A stretch of DNA of 64,000 bases from Antrihabitans cavernicola (GCF_008297975.1 NZ_VLNY01000001.1:434001-498000); one strand, 5' to 3'. Shown: positions 16,989-27,013, counted from the first letter of the stretch. Translations and numbers: made by a program. Notes: generated by a model from the sequence alone, not told the origin.

Positions 16989-18082
16989 GACCCCAGCACC
17001 TTCAACCGCGCAGCCATCTTCTCGGGCGTGACGTCGGTGACGAATGCGTCCATACCCGACTCCGAGCCTGCAAGGAACTTCAGCTTGGTTGCCGATCGCC
17101 GCACCGACATCAGCTCGATGTGAAAGTAGCCCAACTCTTGCCCGCGGTCCGGCCGATACTGGTGAAGAGCCGAAATATAGGGCAGTGCAGTTGGATACAT
17201 CCGATCGAAGCGCTCGAGCACGTCGAGATAGATGGCGGTGAGGCTGTCGAGTTCGGCATCGGACAGTTCGATGAGATTGTGCACCTGCCGGTTCGGATAG
17301 ATGTGCACCTCGACGGGCCAGCGCGCTGCGAACGGTACGAAGGCCGTGCAGTGCTCGTTGGTCGCGACTATCCGAACCCCGGCATCGATCTCGCGAGCAA
17401 GCAAGTCCGCGAACAGATTTGCACCGTCGTGCTCGTCGGCGAACGAGCGCGCCTGTCGCAGCATCGACGTCGTTCGCGGAGTCAGATACGGGTAGCCGTA
17501 GATCTGACCGTGCGGGTGCGAGAGCGTGACCCCGATTTCTTCGCCTCGGTTCTCGAAGCAGAACACCTGCTCCACGCCGGACATCCCGAGCAGCGCCTCG
17601 GTACGCTCCCGCCACACGTCGACGACGAGTCGCGCTTGCTGATGACTCAGTTCCGCAAAGGAAGTGGTGTGGTCGCTGGAGAAGCAGATGACCTCGCATC
17701 GTCCGACCCCGGGGGCCGACAGCACGCCGGCAGGTAATGTGGTCGCATCGGCACCGGCGTGCGACAGGCTCGGAAACCTGTTCTCGAACACCACGACGTC
17801 GTAGTCGGCTGCGGGCACTTCACTCGAATCCCCTTGCGGTGACGGGCAGAGTGGGCATTGATCGGCGGGTGGCTTGTACGTCCGATCCTGCCGGTGCGCG
17901 GCGATCGCGACCCAGTCCCCGGTCTGCACGTCGTACCGAATCTCGGACTGAGCAGACTGCGGACGCGGTCCCAACGGCCGCACATCCTGCACGGGGCGAG
18001 ATACGTTGCCCGGCAACGGAAAGAACAAGATCTCTCGCCCGTCAGCGAGCTCGCTGCGAACCGGAGTCGGGGTGTCCGTCAT
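16985..18082 (-). CDS. galT: galactose-1-phosphate uridylyltransferase
   Basis: A 365-aa HIT-superfamily enzyme exchanging UMP between UDP-glucose and galactose-1-phosphate. The catalytic histidine motif is seen in SHPHGQIYGYPYLT, with an upstream CPLCPS zinc-type pair and ENRFPSL typical of GalT. It is translationally coupled on both sides by 4-nt overlaps, with the DeoR-type regulator before and galK after. No galE is present in the window. Confidence 0.95.
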   Translation of the reverse strand: MTDTPTPVRSELADGREILFFPLPGNVSRPVQDVRPLGPRPQSAQSEIRYDVQTGDWVAIAAHRQDRTYKPPADQCPLCPSPQGDSSEVPAADYDVVVFENRFPSLSHAGADATTLPAGVLSAPGVGRCEVICFSSDHTTSFAELSHQQARLVVDVWRERTEALLGMSGVEQVFCFENRGEEIGVTLSHPHGQIYGYPYLTPRTTSMLRQARSFADEHDGANLFADLLAREIDAGVRIVATNEHCTAFVPFAARWPVEVHIYPNRQVHNLIELSDAELDSLTAIYLDVLERFDRMYPTALPYISALHQYRPDRGQELGYFHIELMSVRRSATKLKFLAGSESGMDAFVTDVTPEKMAARLKVLGS

Positions 18083-18861
18083 AACTTCTCCGTGTCTGCT
18101 ACCAGGATGTTCTTCACGTGCCCAGCTAGATCGTCACGATCCGAGACGTCGAGTCCGTCGTCGACGACAAGCGTGTCGATTGCCGATATCGGAGCGAAGA
18201 CGTTGGTGCCCACCTCGCGATATTTCGTGTTGTCGGCGAGCACGAACAGCCGTCGGCCGGTCGCGATCAGGCGGCGATTGGTTTCTGCCTCAGCGATATT
18301 CGGCGTCGTCAGCCCCGACTCGATGTCGAAACCGTGGACACCGAGAAACACCGAGTCGACGCGAAACCCATCCAGTGCGGCGTTCGCTACCGGACCGACC
18401 AGCGCGTCCGACGGGGTCCGCGAACCACCGGTGAGGTAGACGGTGGGGTTGGGCTCTGATGCGTGCCCGGTCAGTTCCTGAAAGATCGAAATCGAGTTCG
18501 TGACAACGGTGATCGCCCCTCGTCCTCGAAGCAGCCGAGCGAGTTCGAGGGTGGTGGTGCCTGCACTGATGGCAATCGTCATGCCGTCGTCAACCGCTGC
18601 CAACGCCGCGCGCCCGATGGCGACTTTCTCTGCACGCTGGCGGGCCGCCTTGGCTGTCGACGGCGGTTCGACGCCGCGCTTTCCGCGTTCGATCGCGCCG
18701 CCGTGCACCTTGCGGAGCACCTCTTGCTCGTCGAGGACATCGAGGTCCCGCCTGATGGTCATCTCGGAGACTCCGAGCAGTTCGGCCAGCTCGACCACCT
18801 TGACCGCACCGTCGCTGCGTAGGGCATCCACGATCTTGGCGTGGCGTTCAGCAGGAAGCAT
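18079..18861 (-). CDS. DeoR-family regulator of the galactose genes
   Basis: A 260-aa DeoR/GlpR-type repressor. The N-terminal HTH is seen in KIVDALRSDGAVKVVELAE and VSEMTIRRDLDVLDEQ, and the C-terminal sugar-phosphate sensor (DeoRC) has ISAGTTTLELAR and FLGVHGFDIESGLTTPN. It heads the galT-galK transcript and faces the symporter gene, so it probably represses both directions and is released by a galactose-derived phosphate. The ATG at 18861 gives the normal N-terminus; no clear SD is seen. Confidence 0.85.
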   Translation of the reverse strand: MLPAERHAKIVDALRSDGAVKVVELAELLGVSEMTIRRDLDVLDEQEVLRKVHGGAIERGKRGVEPPSTAKAARQRAEKVAIGRAALAAVDDGMTIAISAGTTTLELARLLRGRGAITVVTNSISIFQELTGHASEPNPTVYLTGGSRTPSDALVGPVANAALDGFRVDSVFLGVHGFDIESGLTTPNIAEAETNRRLIATGRRLFVLADNTKYREVGTNVFAPISAIDTLVVDDGLDVSDRDDLAGHVKNILVADTEKL

Positions 18862-18880
18862 GGATCGCACATTATCAAAC

Positions 18881-18946
18881 ATTCACGTCTGAAAACATGT
18901 GAATCTATGTACGTATCTGTTCGAGTCTGTTACTTTATGTTCACAT
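18881..18946. promoter_or_regulatory. repeated TTCACAT-type operators in the gal divergent region
   Basis: ATTCAC (18881-18886) and GTGAAT (18899-18904) form an inverted pair 12 nt apart. ATGTTCACAT at 18937-18946 repeats the TTCACAT core on the symporter side. Two to three such half-sites between a DeoR repressor and its divergent targets are most simply its binding sites. Confidence 0.5.
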
Positions 18947-18990
18947 TGCTCTGACTAGTGAGCTGAATCACTCAACAGGGAGGTTGGCGC

Positions 18991-20697
18991 GTGACGTCGA
19001 ACCTTGCGGCCGAAGGCGTGCTCTCGTTCAACACGAACGCGCTGGACTACGTAATCATCGCTGTGTATTTCGTGTTCGTTCTCGGGATCGGATACGTGGC
19101 GCGTCGACAGCTGTCGACCAGCCTCGACTTCTTCCTCTCCGGGCGCCGACTACCCGCATGGGTCACCGGCATCGCCTTCGTCTCCGCGAACCTGGGCGCC
19201 GTCGAGATCATGGGTATGTCCGCGAACGGGGCGCAGCTCGGACTCGCCACCATGCACTACTACTGGATCGGCGCGATCCCGGCAATGCTGTTCCTGGGCA
19301 TCGTGATGATGCCGTTCTACTACGGCTCGACGGTTCGTAGCGTTCCGGAATTCATGCGCAAACGCTTCGACACCAAAGCGCACCTTGTCAACGCGATCAG
19401 CTTCGCCGTGGCGCAGATCCTGATCGCTGGCGTCAACCTGTTCCTGCTTGCGACCGTCGTCAAAGTCCTACTGGGCTGGTCGCTTTGGGTGTCGCTGATC
19501 GTTGCGGCCGCTATCGTGCTGACCTACACCGTGCTCGGCGGATTGTCCGCGGCCATCTACAACGAGGTTCTGCAGTTCTTCGTCATCCTCGCCGCACTCG
19601 TTCCGTTGACGATCATCGGACTGGTGAAAGTCGGCGGCTGGTCCGGCCTCAAAGACAAGGTGGTCCCGACCGTCACCGACGGGTCCGTGACGGCGTCGAC
19701 GGGCGAGCAACTCACGTCCTGGCCAGGCCAAGCACTCAGCGGCTTCGAATCTCCCGTCCTGTCGGTGATCGGCATCGTGTTCGGACTCGGCTTCGTGCTG
19801 TCGTTCGGCTACTGGACCACCAACTTCGTCGAAGTTCAACGAGCGATGGCGTCGAGTTCGATGTCGGCTGCGCGACGCGCCCCGATCATCGGTGCGATCC
19901 CGAAGATGTTGGTGCCCTTTGTCGTTGTGGTTCCCGGCATGATCGCCGCCGCGGCCATCGGCGACATGATCAACCTCAAGAAGACCGGCAGCGGCGACAT
20001 CACCTACAACGACGCGATGCTGTTGATGATGCGCGACATCTTGCCGAACGGCTTGCTCGGCGTCGCCGTCGCCGGCCTGATGGCGGCGTTCATGGCGGGC
20101 ATGGCAGCCAACATCTCCGCGTTCAACACGGTCTTCACCTACGACCTGTGGGAGCAGTACATCGTCAAGGATCGCGAGGACGGCTATTACATTCGCGTCG
20201 GCCGAATCGCTACCGTGGTCGCGACGTTGCTGGCGATTTTCACAGCACTCATTGCGTCGGGCTACTCGAACTTGATGGACTATCTGCAGACGTTGTTCGG
20301 GTTCTTCAACGCTCCCCTGTTCGCGACGTTCATTCTCGGCATGTTCTGGAAGCGCATGACCCCGGCGGCAGGCTGGATCGGCCTGGTTTCCGGAACCGCC
20401 TCTGCTGTACTGGTATTCGTGCTGTCGAAGGTAGGTGTGATCGACCTACCAGGTCAGGGCATGCCGTTCGTCGCGGCATCGGCGGCCTTCGTCATCGATA
20501 TCGCGGTCAGCGTCGGCGTCAGCATGGTGACGCAACCCAAGCCGGCGAAGGAACTCGTCGGGTTCGTCTATTCCGAAACGCCGCGCGAGCTGTTCACCGA
20601 TCCGGAAGATGCCACCAACCCGTGGTATCGGCGCCCGGTTCCGTTGGCGGGCTTCGCATTAGGTCTCGTCATCATCCTGAACATCGTGTTCCACTGA
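18991..20697 (+). CDS. sodium/solute symporter (SSS family), probable galactose importer
   Basis: A 568-aa integral membrane protein with about 14 TM segments. LDFFLSGRRLPAWVTG and the following SANLGAVEIMG match the sodium-site region of SGLT-like SSS transporters, and WTTNFVEVQRAMAS lies in the signature region. The GTG at 18991 has AGGGAGG 7 nt upstream. It is divergent from the gal regulator, galT and galK, so galactose (or a related hexose) is the likely cargo; the specificity is an inference from this context. Confidence 0.85.
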   Translation: MTSNLAAEGVLSFNTNALDYVIIAVYFVFVLGIGYVARRQLSTSLDFFLSGRRLPAWVTGIAFVSANLGAVEIMGMSANGAQLGLATMHYYWIGAIPAMLFLGIVMMPFYYGSTVRSVPEFMRKRFDTKAHLVNAISFAVAQILIAGVNLFLLATVVKVLLGWSLWVSLIVAAAIVLTYTVLGGLSAAIYNEVLQFFVILAALVPLTIIGLVKVGGWSGLKDKVVPTVTDGSVTASTGEQLTSWPGQALSGFESPVLSVIGIVFGLGFVLSFGYWTTNFVEVQRAMASSSMSAARRAPIIGAIPKMLVPFVVVVPGMIAAAAIGDMINLKKTGSGDITYNDAMLLMMRDILPNGLLGVAVAGLMAAFMAGMAANISAFNTVFTYDLWEQYIVKDREDGYYIRVGRIATVVATLLAIFTALIASGYSNLMDYLQTLFGFFNAPLFATFILGMFWKRMTPAAGWIGLVSGTASAVLVFVLSKVGVIDLPGQGMPFVAASAAFVIDIAVSVGVSMVTQPKPAKELVGFVYSETPRELFTDPEDATNPWYRRPVPLAGFALGLVIILNIVFH

Positions 20698-20711
20698 GCT
20701 AAGGAACTGTC

Positions 20712-20999
20712 ATGACAACTCCCCAAAAGACTCCGGGGCTCGCAGCGAGACTGTTCGACATCAGGTCCGTCATCGGCGCACTGCTGGGAATCTACGGAAT
20801 CCTGCTGACCCTTGCCGGCCTGTTCCCGTCGATCTTCGGCAACAAGACGCACTCGTCGCCGTCCAACAACGTCGTCGACATGAGTGTCGGAACCAGCGCC
20901 AACCTGTGGGTCGGCCTGGTCATGCTGGCGATCGCCCTGGCCTTCGGTGGCTGGGCGATCGCGCGGCCGCAGGTCGTGGGCGACAAGGTCGACCAGTAG
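20712..20999 (+). CDS. small two-TM protein following the symporter
   Basis: A 95-aa protein with two TM segments (about residues 18-40 and 66-86, LWVGLVMLAIALAFGGWAIA) joined by a polar loop. It begins 14 nt after the symporter stop, so it is probably co-expressed and may assist the transporter. The family is not recognised. A purine-rich AAGGAACTG stretch precedes the ATG. Confidence 0.7.
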   Translation: MTTPQKTPGLAARLFDIRSVIGALLGIYGILLTLAGLFPSIFGNKTHSSPSNNVVDMSVGTSANLWVGLVMLAIALAFGGWAIARPQVVGDKVDQ

Positions 21000-21029
21000 A
21001 AGAGGCCCCCGACCCCTCCTGACTGGCAG

Positions 21030-24000
21030 CTAAGCGCTCGCCGGCTCGACGGTGTTGTTGATTCGTTCGATGACGTCGACAAGTTGCCGCACCTGTGTGT
21101 CGTCGAACAGACCGGTCGGCCCTGCTGGGGCGTTGTCGGTGAACGGTGGTTCGAACAGCAGACTCGGATCCATCTCACCGTGGCGGGTCAGGTGCCCGAT
21201 GATCATCTCCACGAAGTCGATCTGGTTGGCGGACGCCGTCTTGCCGTCGAGAAATTCTGCGAAGGCCTCGTTGGCGGCATGTCGATCCAGTCCCACCAAC
21301 GATCGAATGAATCTCGCTAGGCCGCGCGCATTCTCGACGGCCTTCTGCAGGTCTTCTGGCTTGCCCGCGCCACTCTCGGCCAGCAACGCTTCTAGCGATT
21401 CCAAATCTCCTGGCGCCAGGGGCTTTCCGGTTTTCACCTTTTGCAGAGCGAGGTTGTCCGGTTGGCGACGCAGGTAGTCCCGGACCTTCGAGGTGAACCG
21501 TTCGACGTCCGTGCCGGTCTGGATCAACGGCATGTCGACCTCTTCGACCTCGCCCAGCGTGTCCTCGAAATCCGTGTAGATCACCGCACGCCTGCGTCGT
21601 TCCAGAAGCCCTGCGATCGAACGCAATTCGCGTCGAGCCTGCTCCAACATCGGTAACGTCACGTCCTGCCACCACTCTTCGCTCGCGACCTCGCGTAGCA
21701 AATTCTCTTTCTCTCGCACCTTGGGAATCGTCAACTGTTCCAGAAGCCCGTCGGCGATCTCTCGAATCTTGGATCGGTATCTGGCCAGACTTTCGGAATC
21801 GTTCAGTACTGCGAGCTGGCTTCGCAGCAAGACGAGGTCGAACCGCTTTGCCATCTCGTCGGAATCGCCGACCGTGCTCGGCAGCGGCGCGAGCGTTTCG
21901 ACGATCTCGGTCGCCTTCTCTCGCGTCATCGGCTGCCAGGCGGATCTGACCTTGTACTTCTCGACTTCCCGACGACGAGACCGAACGAAGGTGTTCTCCC
22001 AACGCATTCCGTCGACGTAGTCGTAGAGGATCTCGATGGTGTCGTCGCGCAGTGCGATGTCCATACCCTTGTGGTCGAGCTCGGCCACCAACTCGGTGCG
22101 GGTGGTGAACAACCGCTGGGTCAGCGACGGCGTTACCGACCCGTCGCTGACATTCGGGTTGGCGGCGAAGAACTCGAAGTTGTCGCACAGATCGAAGATG
22201 AAGAAATCGGTCTTGTCCTGCCCCGGCCCGTACAGGTCCGGGCGGAGCCGGGTACCGCGCCCCACCATCTGCCAGAACTTGGTTTTCGACCGAATCGGTT
22301 TGAAGAAAACAAGATTTACGACCTCGGGGACGTCGATGCCGGTATCGAGCATGTCCACCGAGATAGCAATGTGTGGCGCCCTGTCGGGGTTGGAGAACTC
22401 GTCGATCAAATGCTCGTTGTGCTCCACTGCGGCAGTGATGACGCTGGCGAGGCGACCTTTGAACTCGGGGTAGTTGGCGTTGAACCGGTCGGCGATGAAG
22501 TCCGCGTGCCGTTGATTCTTCGCGAACACGATGGTCTTACCGATCAGATCGCCGCCGGCGACTTTGTGCCCACGATCCATCAACGTGGAAAGCGCCTTGT
22601 CCACCGTGTCCTTGTTGAACAGCCACTTGTTGACAGCTTCAGGATCGACGCCGTCGGGGATCTCGCCGTCCTCGTCCCACTCGGCCGCATCCCACCGCTG
22701 CTTCTCGTCTTCCGTCAAATCGTCGTAGCGAATACCGCGTGACGGAAACGTCAAGGGCACCTTGACAGCTCGCGGCGGGACGAGCCACTTGTCGGCGATC
22801 GCCTCGTCCAGCCCGTAGTTGTCGGTCGGTACGCCGTCTTCGATATGGAACAGCTGAAAGGTGTTCCTGTCGACCTCGTCTTTCGGTGTTGCGGTGAGCC
22901 CCAGCAGCAGCGAATCGAAGTACTCGAAGATGTGGCGGTATTTCTGGTAGACGGAGCGGTGGGCTTCGTCGATCACGACGAGATCGAAATAACCTGGACC
23001 GAAACGCCGTCGACCATTTTCGACCTCGTTGATCAATCCGAGCATCGTCGGGTACGTGGCGGCGTACACCCGCCCGTCGGTGTTGCGCTCGGTCAGCAGG
23101 TTGACAGGCGACGAATCCGGCAGCTCGGTCTTGAACGCGTTGATCGCCTGACGGACGAGTGCACGACGGTCCGCCAGGAACAGCACCCGTTTGGCCCAGT
23201 TCGCACGCATCAGGACGTCGGTCAGCGCGATGACGGTGCGTGTCTTCCCGGCTCCGGTTGCCATGACCAGCAACGCTTCTCGCGCATGATCGTTGTCGAA
23301 TCGCTCAGCGACGCGACGGATCGCACGTTCTTGGTAGGGCCGGTCGACGATCGATTTCCGGATCTCGATGTCTGCCAACGCGCGACGGGTGGTGCGTCGT
23401 TGAATCATCAGGTCGAGTTCGTCGCGGGTGTGGAACCCTTCGATTCTTCGTGGAACGTACCGCGTGTCGTCCCAGATGTAGTGTTCCAACCCGTTGGTGT
23501 AGTAGATGATCGGGCGCTGGCCCGTCATCGTCTCCAGGCAGTCGGCATATAGTTTCGCTTGATGCTGGCCAACTTTGGCGTCGCGTGAGGTTCGTTTGGC
23601 CTCCACGACCGCCAGGGGTAAGCCGTCAGCACCCCACAGCACGTAGTCGACGAAGCCGGATTTCCCGTTGGGCATTCCGGCAACCGGGAATTCGCGGTCA
23701 CGCTTGTCCGTGAGCGGCCAGCCGGCTTCGTGCAGCAAGAGATCGATGATGTCGGTGCGCGTCTGCGCTTCCTGATAATCGTGCGTGTCAGGGATGGCGT
23801 TCGCCGTGGCTTGCGCGACCGCAACTTCCTTCTGCAACCGTGCGACGAGTTCGTCGGTCGACGACTGCTCAGCCTCTCGGGCTGTCAACGTCGCGTCACG
23901 CGCCGCCAACTGTGCGAGGAGATCGGCGATCTGGCTCTCAGCCTGTCCCAGCCGCGCATCCTTGTCGGCGAGCTCGTCGCCGAGCCTCTTGACCTGCTCG

Positions 24001-24464
24001 AGCGACTTGGCCACGGCCTGCCCGCCGCCGGGCTTGGGCAACAGGCTCGCGTCGAACTGTTGGTCCGGGCTGGGTTTGCTCGACGGCTGGCTCGCGAATT
24101 CACGGGCGAACCACGACAGGACGTGAAAGAGCTCTGTCAGGGCTTTCCGGGCATCGTCCTGCGGAACCGGCTTTCCCTCATGAACCGCCTTGTTTCCCAT
24201 CTTGCGGATCAAGTCCATCTTCACCTGGACACGGCGGTCGACGACTTTCATGAACGCCGCCTGGTGCAGGCGCGCAGCCAGATCGTTGCTGTACGGGGTC
24301 TCCAGCGATTTGATCCGGTAGATCCACTTCACGGCGAGCTCGGTGGTCCGACGCGCATAGAAGCACGTGGTGCGCGGGTCGAACAGGGCATCCTGTTCCG
24401 CCCGTTTTGCTTCCGCGTGCAGCTGCGGCCATTCGGCTCGCAAGAATTCGAAGTTTCCGTTCAT
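21030..24464 (-). CDS. hsdR: type I restriction enzyme, R subunit
   Basis: A 1144-aa restriction/translocase subunit. In order: a DUF4145-like N-terminus (residues 5-105), a coiled coil (about 150-220), the PD-(D/E)xK nuclease with Asp273 and VVEAK (Glu288/Lys290), the SF2 motor with Walker A ATGAGKT (402-408) and DEAH (499-502), and the EcoEI-type C-terminal domain. It cleaves unmodified DNA after translocation, with HsdM/HsdS. The ATG at 24464 has GGGAGGGA upstream; the longer frame is non-coding. It is separated from hsdM/hsdS by mrr and a divergent membrane-protein gene, so it has its own promoter. Confidence 0.95.
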   Translation of the reverse strand: MNGNFEFLRAEWPQLHAEAKRAEQDALFDPRTTCFYARRTTELAVKWIYRIKSLETPYSNDLAARLHQAAFMKVVDRRVQVKMDLIRKMGNKAVHEGKPVPQDDARKALTELFHVLSWFAREFASQPSSKPSPDQQFDASLLPKPGGGQAVAKSLEQVKRLGDELADKDARLGQAESQIADLLAQLAARDATLTAREAEQSSTDELVARLQKEVAVAQATANAIPDTHDYQEAQTRTDIIDLLLHEAGWPLTDKRDREFPVAGMPNGKSGFVDYVLWGADGLPLAVVEAKRTSRDAKVGQHQAKLYADCLETMTGQRPIIYYTNGLEHYIWDDTRYVPRRIEGFHTRDELDLMIQRRTTRRALADIEIRKSIVDRPYQERAIRRVAERFDNDHAREALLVMATGAGKTRTVIALTDVLMRANWAKRVLFLADRRALVRQAINAFKTELPDSSPVNLLTERNTDGRVYAATYPTMLGLINEVENGRRRFGPGYFDLVVIDEAHRSVYQKYRHIFEYFDSLLLGLTATPKDEVDRNTFQLFHIEDGVPTDNYGLDEAIADKWLVPPRAVKVPLTFPSRGIRYDDLTEDEKQRWDAAEWDEDGEIPDGVDPEAVNKWLFNKDTVDKALSTLMDRGHKVAGGDLIGKTIVFAKNQRHADFIADRFNANYPEFKGRLASVITAAVEHNEHLIDEFSNPDRAPHIAISVDMLDTGIDVPEVVNLVFFKPIRSKTKFWQMVGRGTRLRPDLYGPGQDKTDFFIFDLCDNFEFFAANPNVSDGSVTPSLTQRLFTTRTELVAELDHKGMDIALRDDTIEILYDYVDGMRWENTFVRSRRREVEKYKVRSAWQPMTREKATEIVETLAPLPSTVGDSDEMAKRFDLVLLRSQLAVLNDSESLARYRSKIREIADGLLEQLTIPKVREKENLLREVASEEWWQDVTLPMLEQARRELRSIAGLLERRRRAVIYTDFEDTLGEVEEVDMPLIQTGTDVERFTSKVRDYLRRQPDNLALQKVKTGKPLAPGDLESLEALLAESGAGKPEDLQKAVENARGLARFIRSLVGLDRHAANEAFAEFLDGKTASANQIDFVEMIIGHLTRHGEMDPSLLFEPPFTDNAPAGPTGLFDDTQVRQLVDVIERINNTVEPASA

Positions 24465-24664
24465 GACCGCTTCCCTCCCGGTAGTGCCCGCCCACGGTGA
24501 TCTTGACACAGAGCGGTGCCCGCAATGTGCAGAGCCGGGAGACATTACGTGCGAGCACCGACAGCCGTTCGTCGGAGCTGAATTGTCGTAGGCCTGTGCG
24601 ACTGTGTTCGGCTGCGCAATCCGACGTGGCAATCCGCTTGATCAGCTACTGAATGGAGAAGCCA

Positions 24665-25891
24665 ATGGCTACAAAAGACCGGCCCGAAGGTGTACGTGAC
24701 ATCGGGCGCGAAGTGTTGGACGAGTACGACGATTTGCGGCGGCGATTCGTCTGGAGCGTCGTTGCCGGGCTGCTGACCTACGCGATTCTGGCAGTTTCAT
24801 CCGGAATGTTGTCGTGGTCGAAGGCGCACGAGTCCGCCCCGGTAATGCTTGTCCCATTGACGATCGGGCGGAGCGACGGCGCGGCAATCCTCGCCGTTTT
24901 GGCGAGCCTGGTGGTGGCGCTGAACGTAGCGGTGTGGACATCTCGTACGACGAATGGGCCTGCGAGCTTCATACATGCGCGCAGCCAACTCCTCTCCGAG
25001 GCAGGTCTTGCTGTGTCGAGCGCATCGTTGCTGGTGGGCGCTGCGGTGCTGTTTCAAGACGCACCGCGGGTCATGGACTTCGCCGGGCGTCTACCGCTGG
25101 CGATCGGGGCTGTCGTAATCGCTTTGCTCGCGACGGACGCCAGTTTCGCGCTGGACCTGGATAAGGACATCGAAGAGGCAGTCGCGACGAAGAGGCGTGA
25201 GCGCGAGGCCACGGTACTTCGAGCCGCCGCTGCGCGACTTGACGACGGGCGTGATGGGAGAAAACGGAAGCGGAGGTGGCTCGATGGAGTGTTCGTGGCG
25301 GCCACGTCAGCCGCGCCGTTGATCGCGTGGATAGGTGTATTCGGCGTCGAGCACGACTCGTTGCCGGCGCGAGTTTGGTTCTGCGTGCTCGCATTTCTGT
25401 TGACGTGCATGTCCACGGCGGTTGGGCTGTACGTCGCTTATGGCGCTGCGTGGAGTTTCATGCGACGAAAGCATTCTTTGCTGCTTGTGCAGGTACTGAC
25501 CGGGGTGATCTGGTATTCGTCGATGGGGGTAGTTGTGTTCGCCACAGCGAATTGGCCGGACCGCAGTGTCGGGGCCAGCATCGGGCTAGCGGCAACCGTG
25601 GCGATCGCCACGTTCGGGCCGCTCGCGTTGATCGCAGCTGGGCTTCTGTGGAAAGGCTCGATTCTTCCAGGAAGAACGGCGAGGCAGAGTCTGCGCTCAT
25701 CCCTGGTCGAGCGCGCAATTCTTCTCGAGAAGTTAAATTCCGGGGGCCCGACAGCCAACGACCGTGCTGAGCGCTTCGGCCGCATCCGCCGGCGGTATCG
25801 ACGGGTGACGGGGCTCGACGCCCTCGACACGGAGCAGCCTGTAGCGGCCCCGCTTGAGGCTGAACTGAGCGCCACCGACGAAACCCGATAA
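24665..25891 (+). CDS. polytopic membrane protein inside the restriction locus
   Basis: A 408-aa protein with about eight TM segments in two blocks of four, separated by a highly charged cytoplasmic stretch (DKDIEEAVATKRREREATVL ... GRKRKRRWLDG). The C-terminal tail (about residues 340-408) is basic then acidic. The ATG at 24665 uses GGAG 5-8 nt upstream; an ATG at 24653 is less likely. It lies between hsdR and mrr on the opposite strand. No family was recognised. It may be a defence component or an unrelated passenger. Confidence 0.7.
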   Translation: MATKDRPEGVRDIGREVLDEYDDLRRRFVWSVVAGLLTYAILAVSSGMLSWSKAHESAPVMLVPLTIGRSDGAAILAVLASLVVALNVAVWTSRTTNGPASFIHARSQLLSEAGLAVSSASLLVGAAVLFQDAPRVMDFAGRLPLAIGAVVIALLATDASFALDLDKDIEEAVATKRREREATVLRAAAARLDDGRDGRKRKRRWLDGVFVAATSAAPLIAWIGVFGVEHDSLPARVWFCVLAFLLTCMSTAVGLYVAYGAAWSFMRRKHSLLLVQVLTGVIWYSSMGVVVFATANWPDRSVGASIGLAATVAIATFGPLALIAAGLLWKGSILPGRTARQSLRSSLVERAILLEKLNSGGPTANDRAERFGRIRRRYRRVTGLDALDTEQPVAAPLEAELSATDETR

Positions 25892-25895
25892 CGAA

Positions 25896-25928
25896 GCCGA
25901 TCGGTCGGACTGCCTCGGGCCGATCGGC
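25896..25928 (+). terminator. hairpin after the 8-TM membrane protein gene
   Basis: Perfect 9-bp arms GCCGATCGG (25896-25904) and CCGATCGGC (25920-25928) with a 15-nt loop, 4 nt after the stop codon. A likely intrinsic terminator, although no strong T-run follows. The rest of the gap up to 26080 shows nothing recognisable. Confidence 0.5.
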
Positions 25929-26080
25929 GTTCGCTGGGCATCCGTTGGCGAATTTGTCCTGTCTAATTACCTGTCCCACCCGTGCGACAAATTCGTAAAA
26001 TCCGCCGTCGACTAGTACGAAATGGTGGACGACGCCAGATACGATCGCGAGACGCACCGGCGACTGCCAGAAAGCCTCGG

Positions 26081-27013
26081 TCACTCGAAGTAGTCTTCGT
26101 CGACCTCGACAACCCTGAAGGTTTGCCGCGATTGGACGGCAACCTCATATTTGATCATCAACGAAGCAAGCCGTTGTCCGTCGATGAGGATGACACGGGT
26201 ACCAATAGTGCTTGCGTAATCGATTGCGCCCGCGGTGAATTGGCTCGTGGTGATGAATACACCGCGCGCTGCCCCCACGCCGTGCAAGGCACCGACGAAC
26301 GCTTGGATCTCTGGCCGGCCGACGGTGTTGTCAGCGCCGTATCGTTTAGCCTGCACGTAGATGCGATCGAGTCCAAGCGCATCCTGGTCGATGACGCCGT
26401 CAACGCCACCGTCCCCCGAGCCACCGATCCGTTTCGCACGTTGTTCCGCGCCTCCGTAACCCATCGCGACAAGCACATCAAGCACGGATTGTTCGAGGAA
26501 GTCTGGGTGCTGCCCGCGCAGCCGCTTCAGGAGTTCTGCGGCCACCTCCGCATGTAGGCGCGCAACACCGCTTTCGATCTGTTCGAGTGGGTCCGCGCCG
26601 ATGTCGGGCTCTCCAGACGAGTTGGATTCCTGTTCAATCGCGTCGGTTCTGTTTTGAGGAACATAGGCGCGATACGCGGCAATGTTCTTCAAAACCTTCT
26701 CATCCAAACCCTCTGGATGGGCGGCCAGGTGAGCGCGACCTGCATCGGTAATCGTGAACGTGGCCCGCTCGGGCTTGGAGACCAACTCCGCTCGATTCAA
26801 TCCGCTGAGCGCCCAACCGATTCTATTGTCAACCCGGTGTTGTCCAGAGGACAGAACCTCCGCGCGTTGATCGTCGGTCAGGGCGAGGTGGTTTGCTACA
26901 GCCTCGTGCAATTCGCGTTTGCGCCATGTCCCGCCGTCGGAAAGGACTTTCAGAATCGGCGATAGGAATCCGGACCAGACCGGCATGCCAGAAACACGGA
27001 CAAAGTCGGTCAC
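26081..27013 (-). CDS. mrr: Mrr-like restriction endonuclease
   Basis: A 310-aa type IV-style restriction endonuclease. The N-terminal winged-helix Mrr_N domain (about residues 10-100) begins SPILKVLSDGGTWRKRELHE. The C-terminal Mrr catalytic domain has ALGYGG-like AMGYGGAEQRAKRIGGSGDG, then GGVDG (Asp205) and QAKRY (221-225), the D...QxK form of the PD-(D/E)xK site. Enzymes of this group cut modified DNA. Its ATG overlaps the hsdS stop (27010-27013), so it is expressed as part of the type I operon. The target modification is unknown. Confidence 0.85.
   Translation of the reverse strand: MTDFVRVSGMPVWSGFLSPILKVLSDGGTWRKRELHEAVANHLALTDDQRAEVLSSGQHRVDNRIGWALSGLNRAELVSKPERATFTITDAGRAHLAAHPEGLDEKVLKNIAAYRAYVPQNRTDAIEQESNSSGEPDIGADPLEQIESGVARLHAEVAAELLKRLRGQHPDFLEQSVLDVLVAMGYGGAEQRAKRIGGSGDGGVDGVIDQDALGLDRIYVQAKRYGADNTVGRPEIQAFVGALHGVGAARGVFITTSQFTAGAIDYASTIGTRVILIDGQRLASLMIKYEVAVQSRQTFRVVEVDEDYFE

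Noticed and set aside
24465-24632. 56-residue N-terminal extension of HsdR
   Set aside because: The text is Cys/Pro/Ser-rich without relation to HsdR, and a strong SD lies before ATG 24464.
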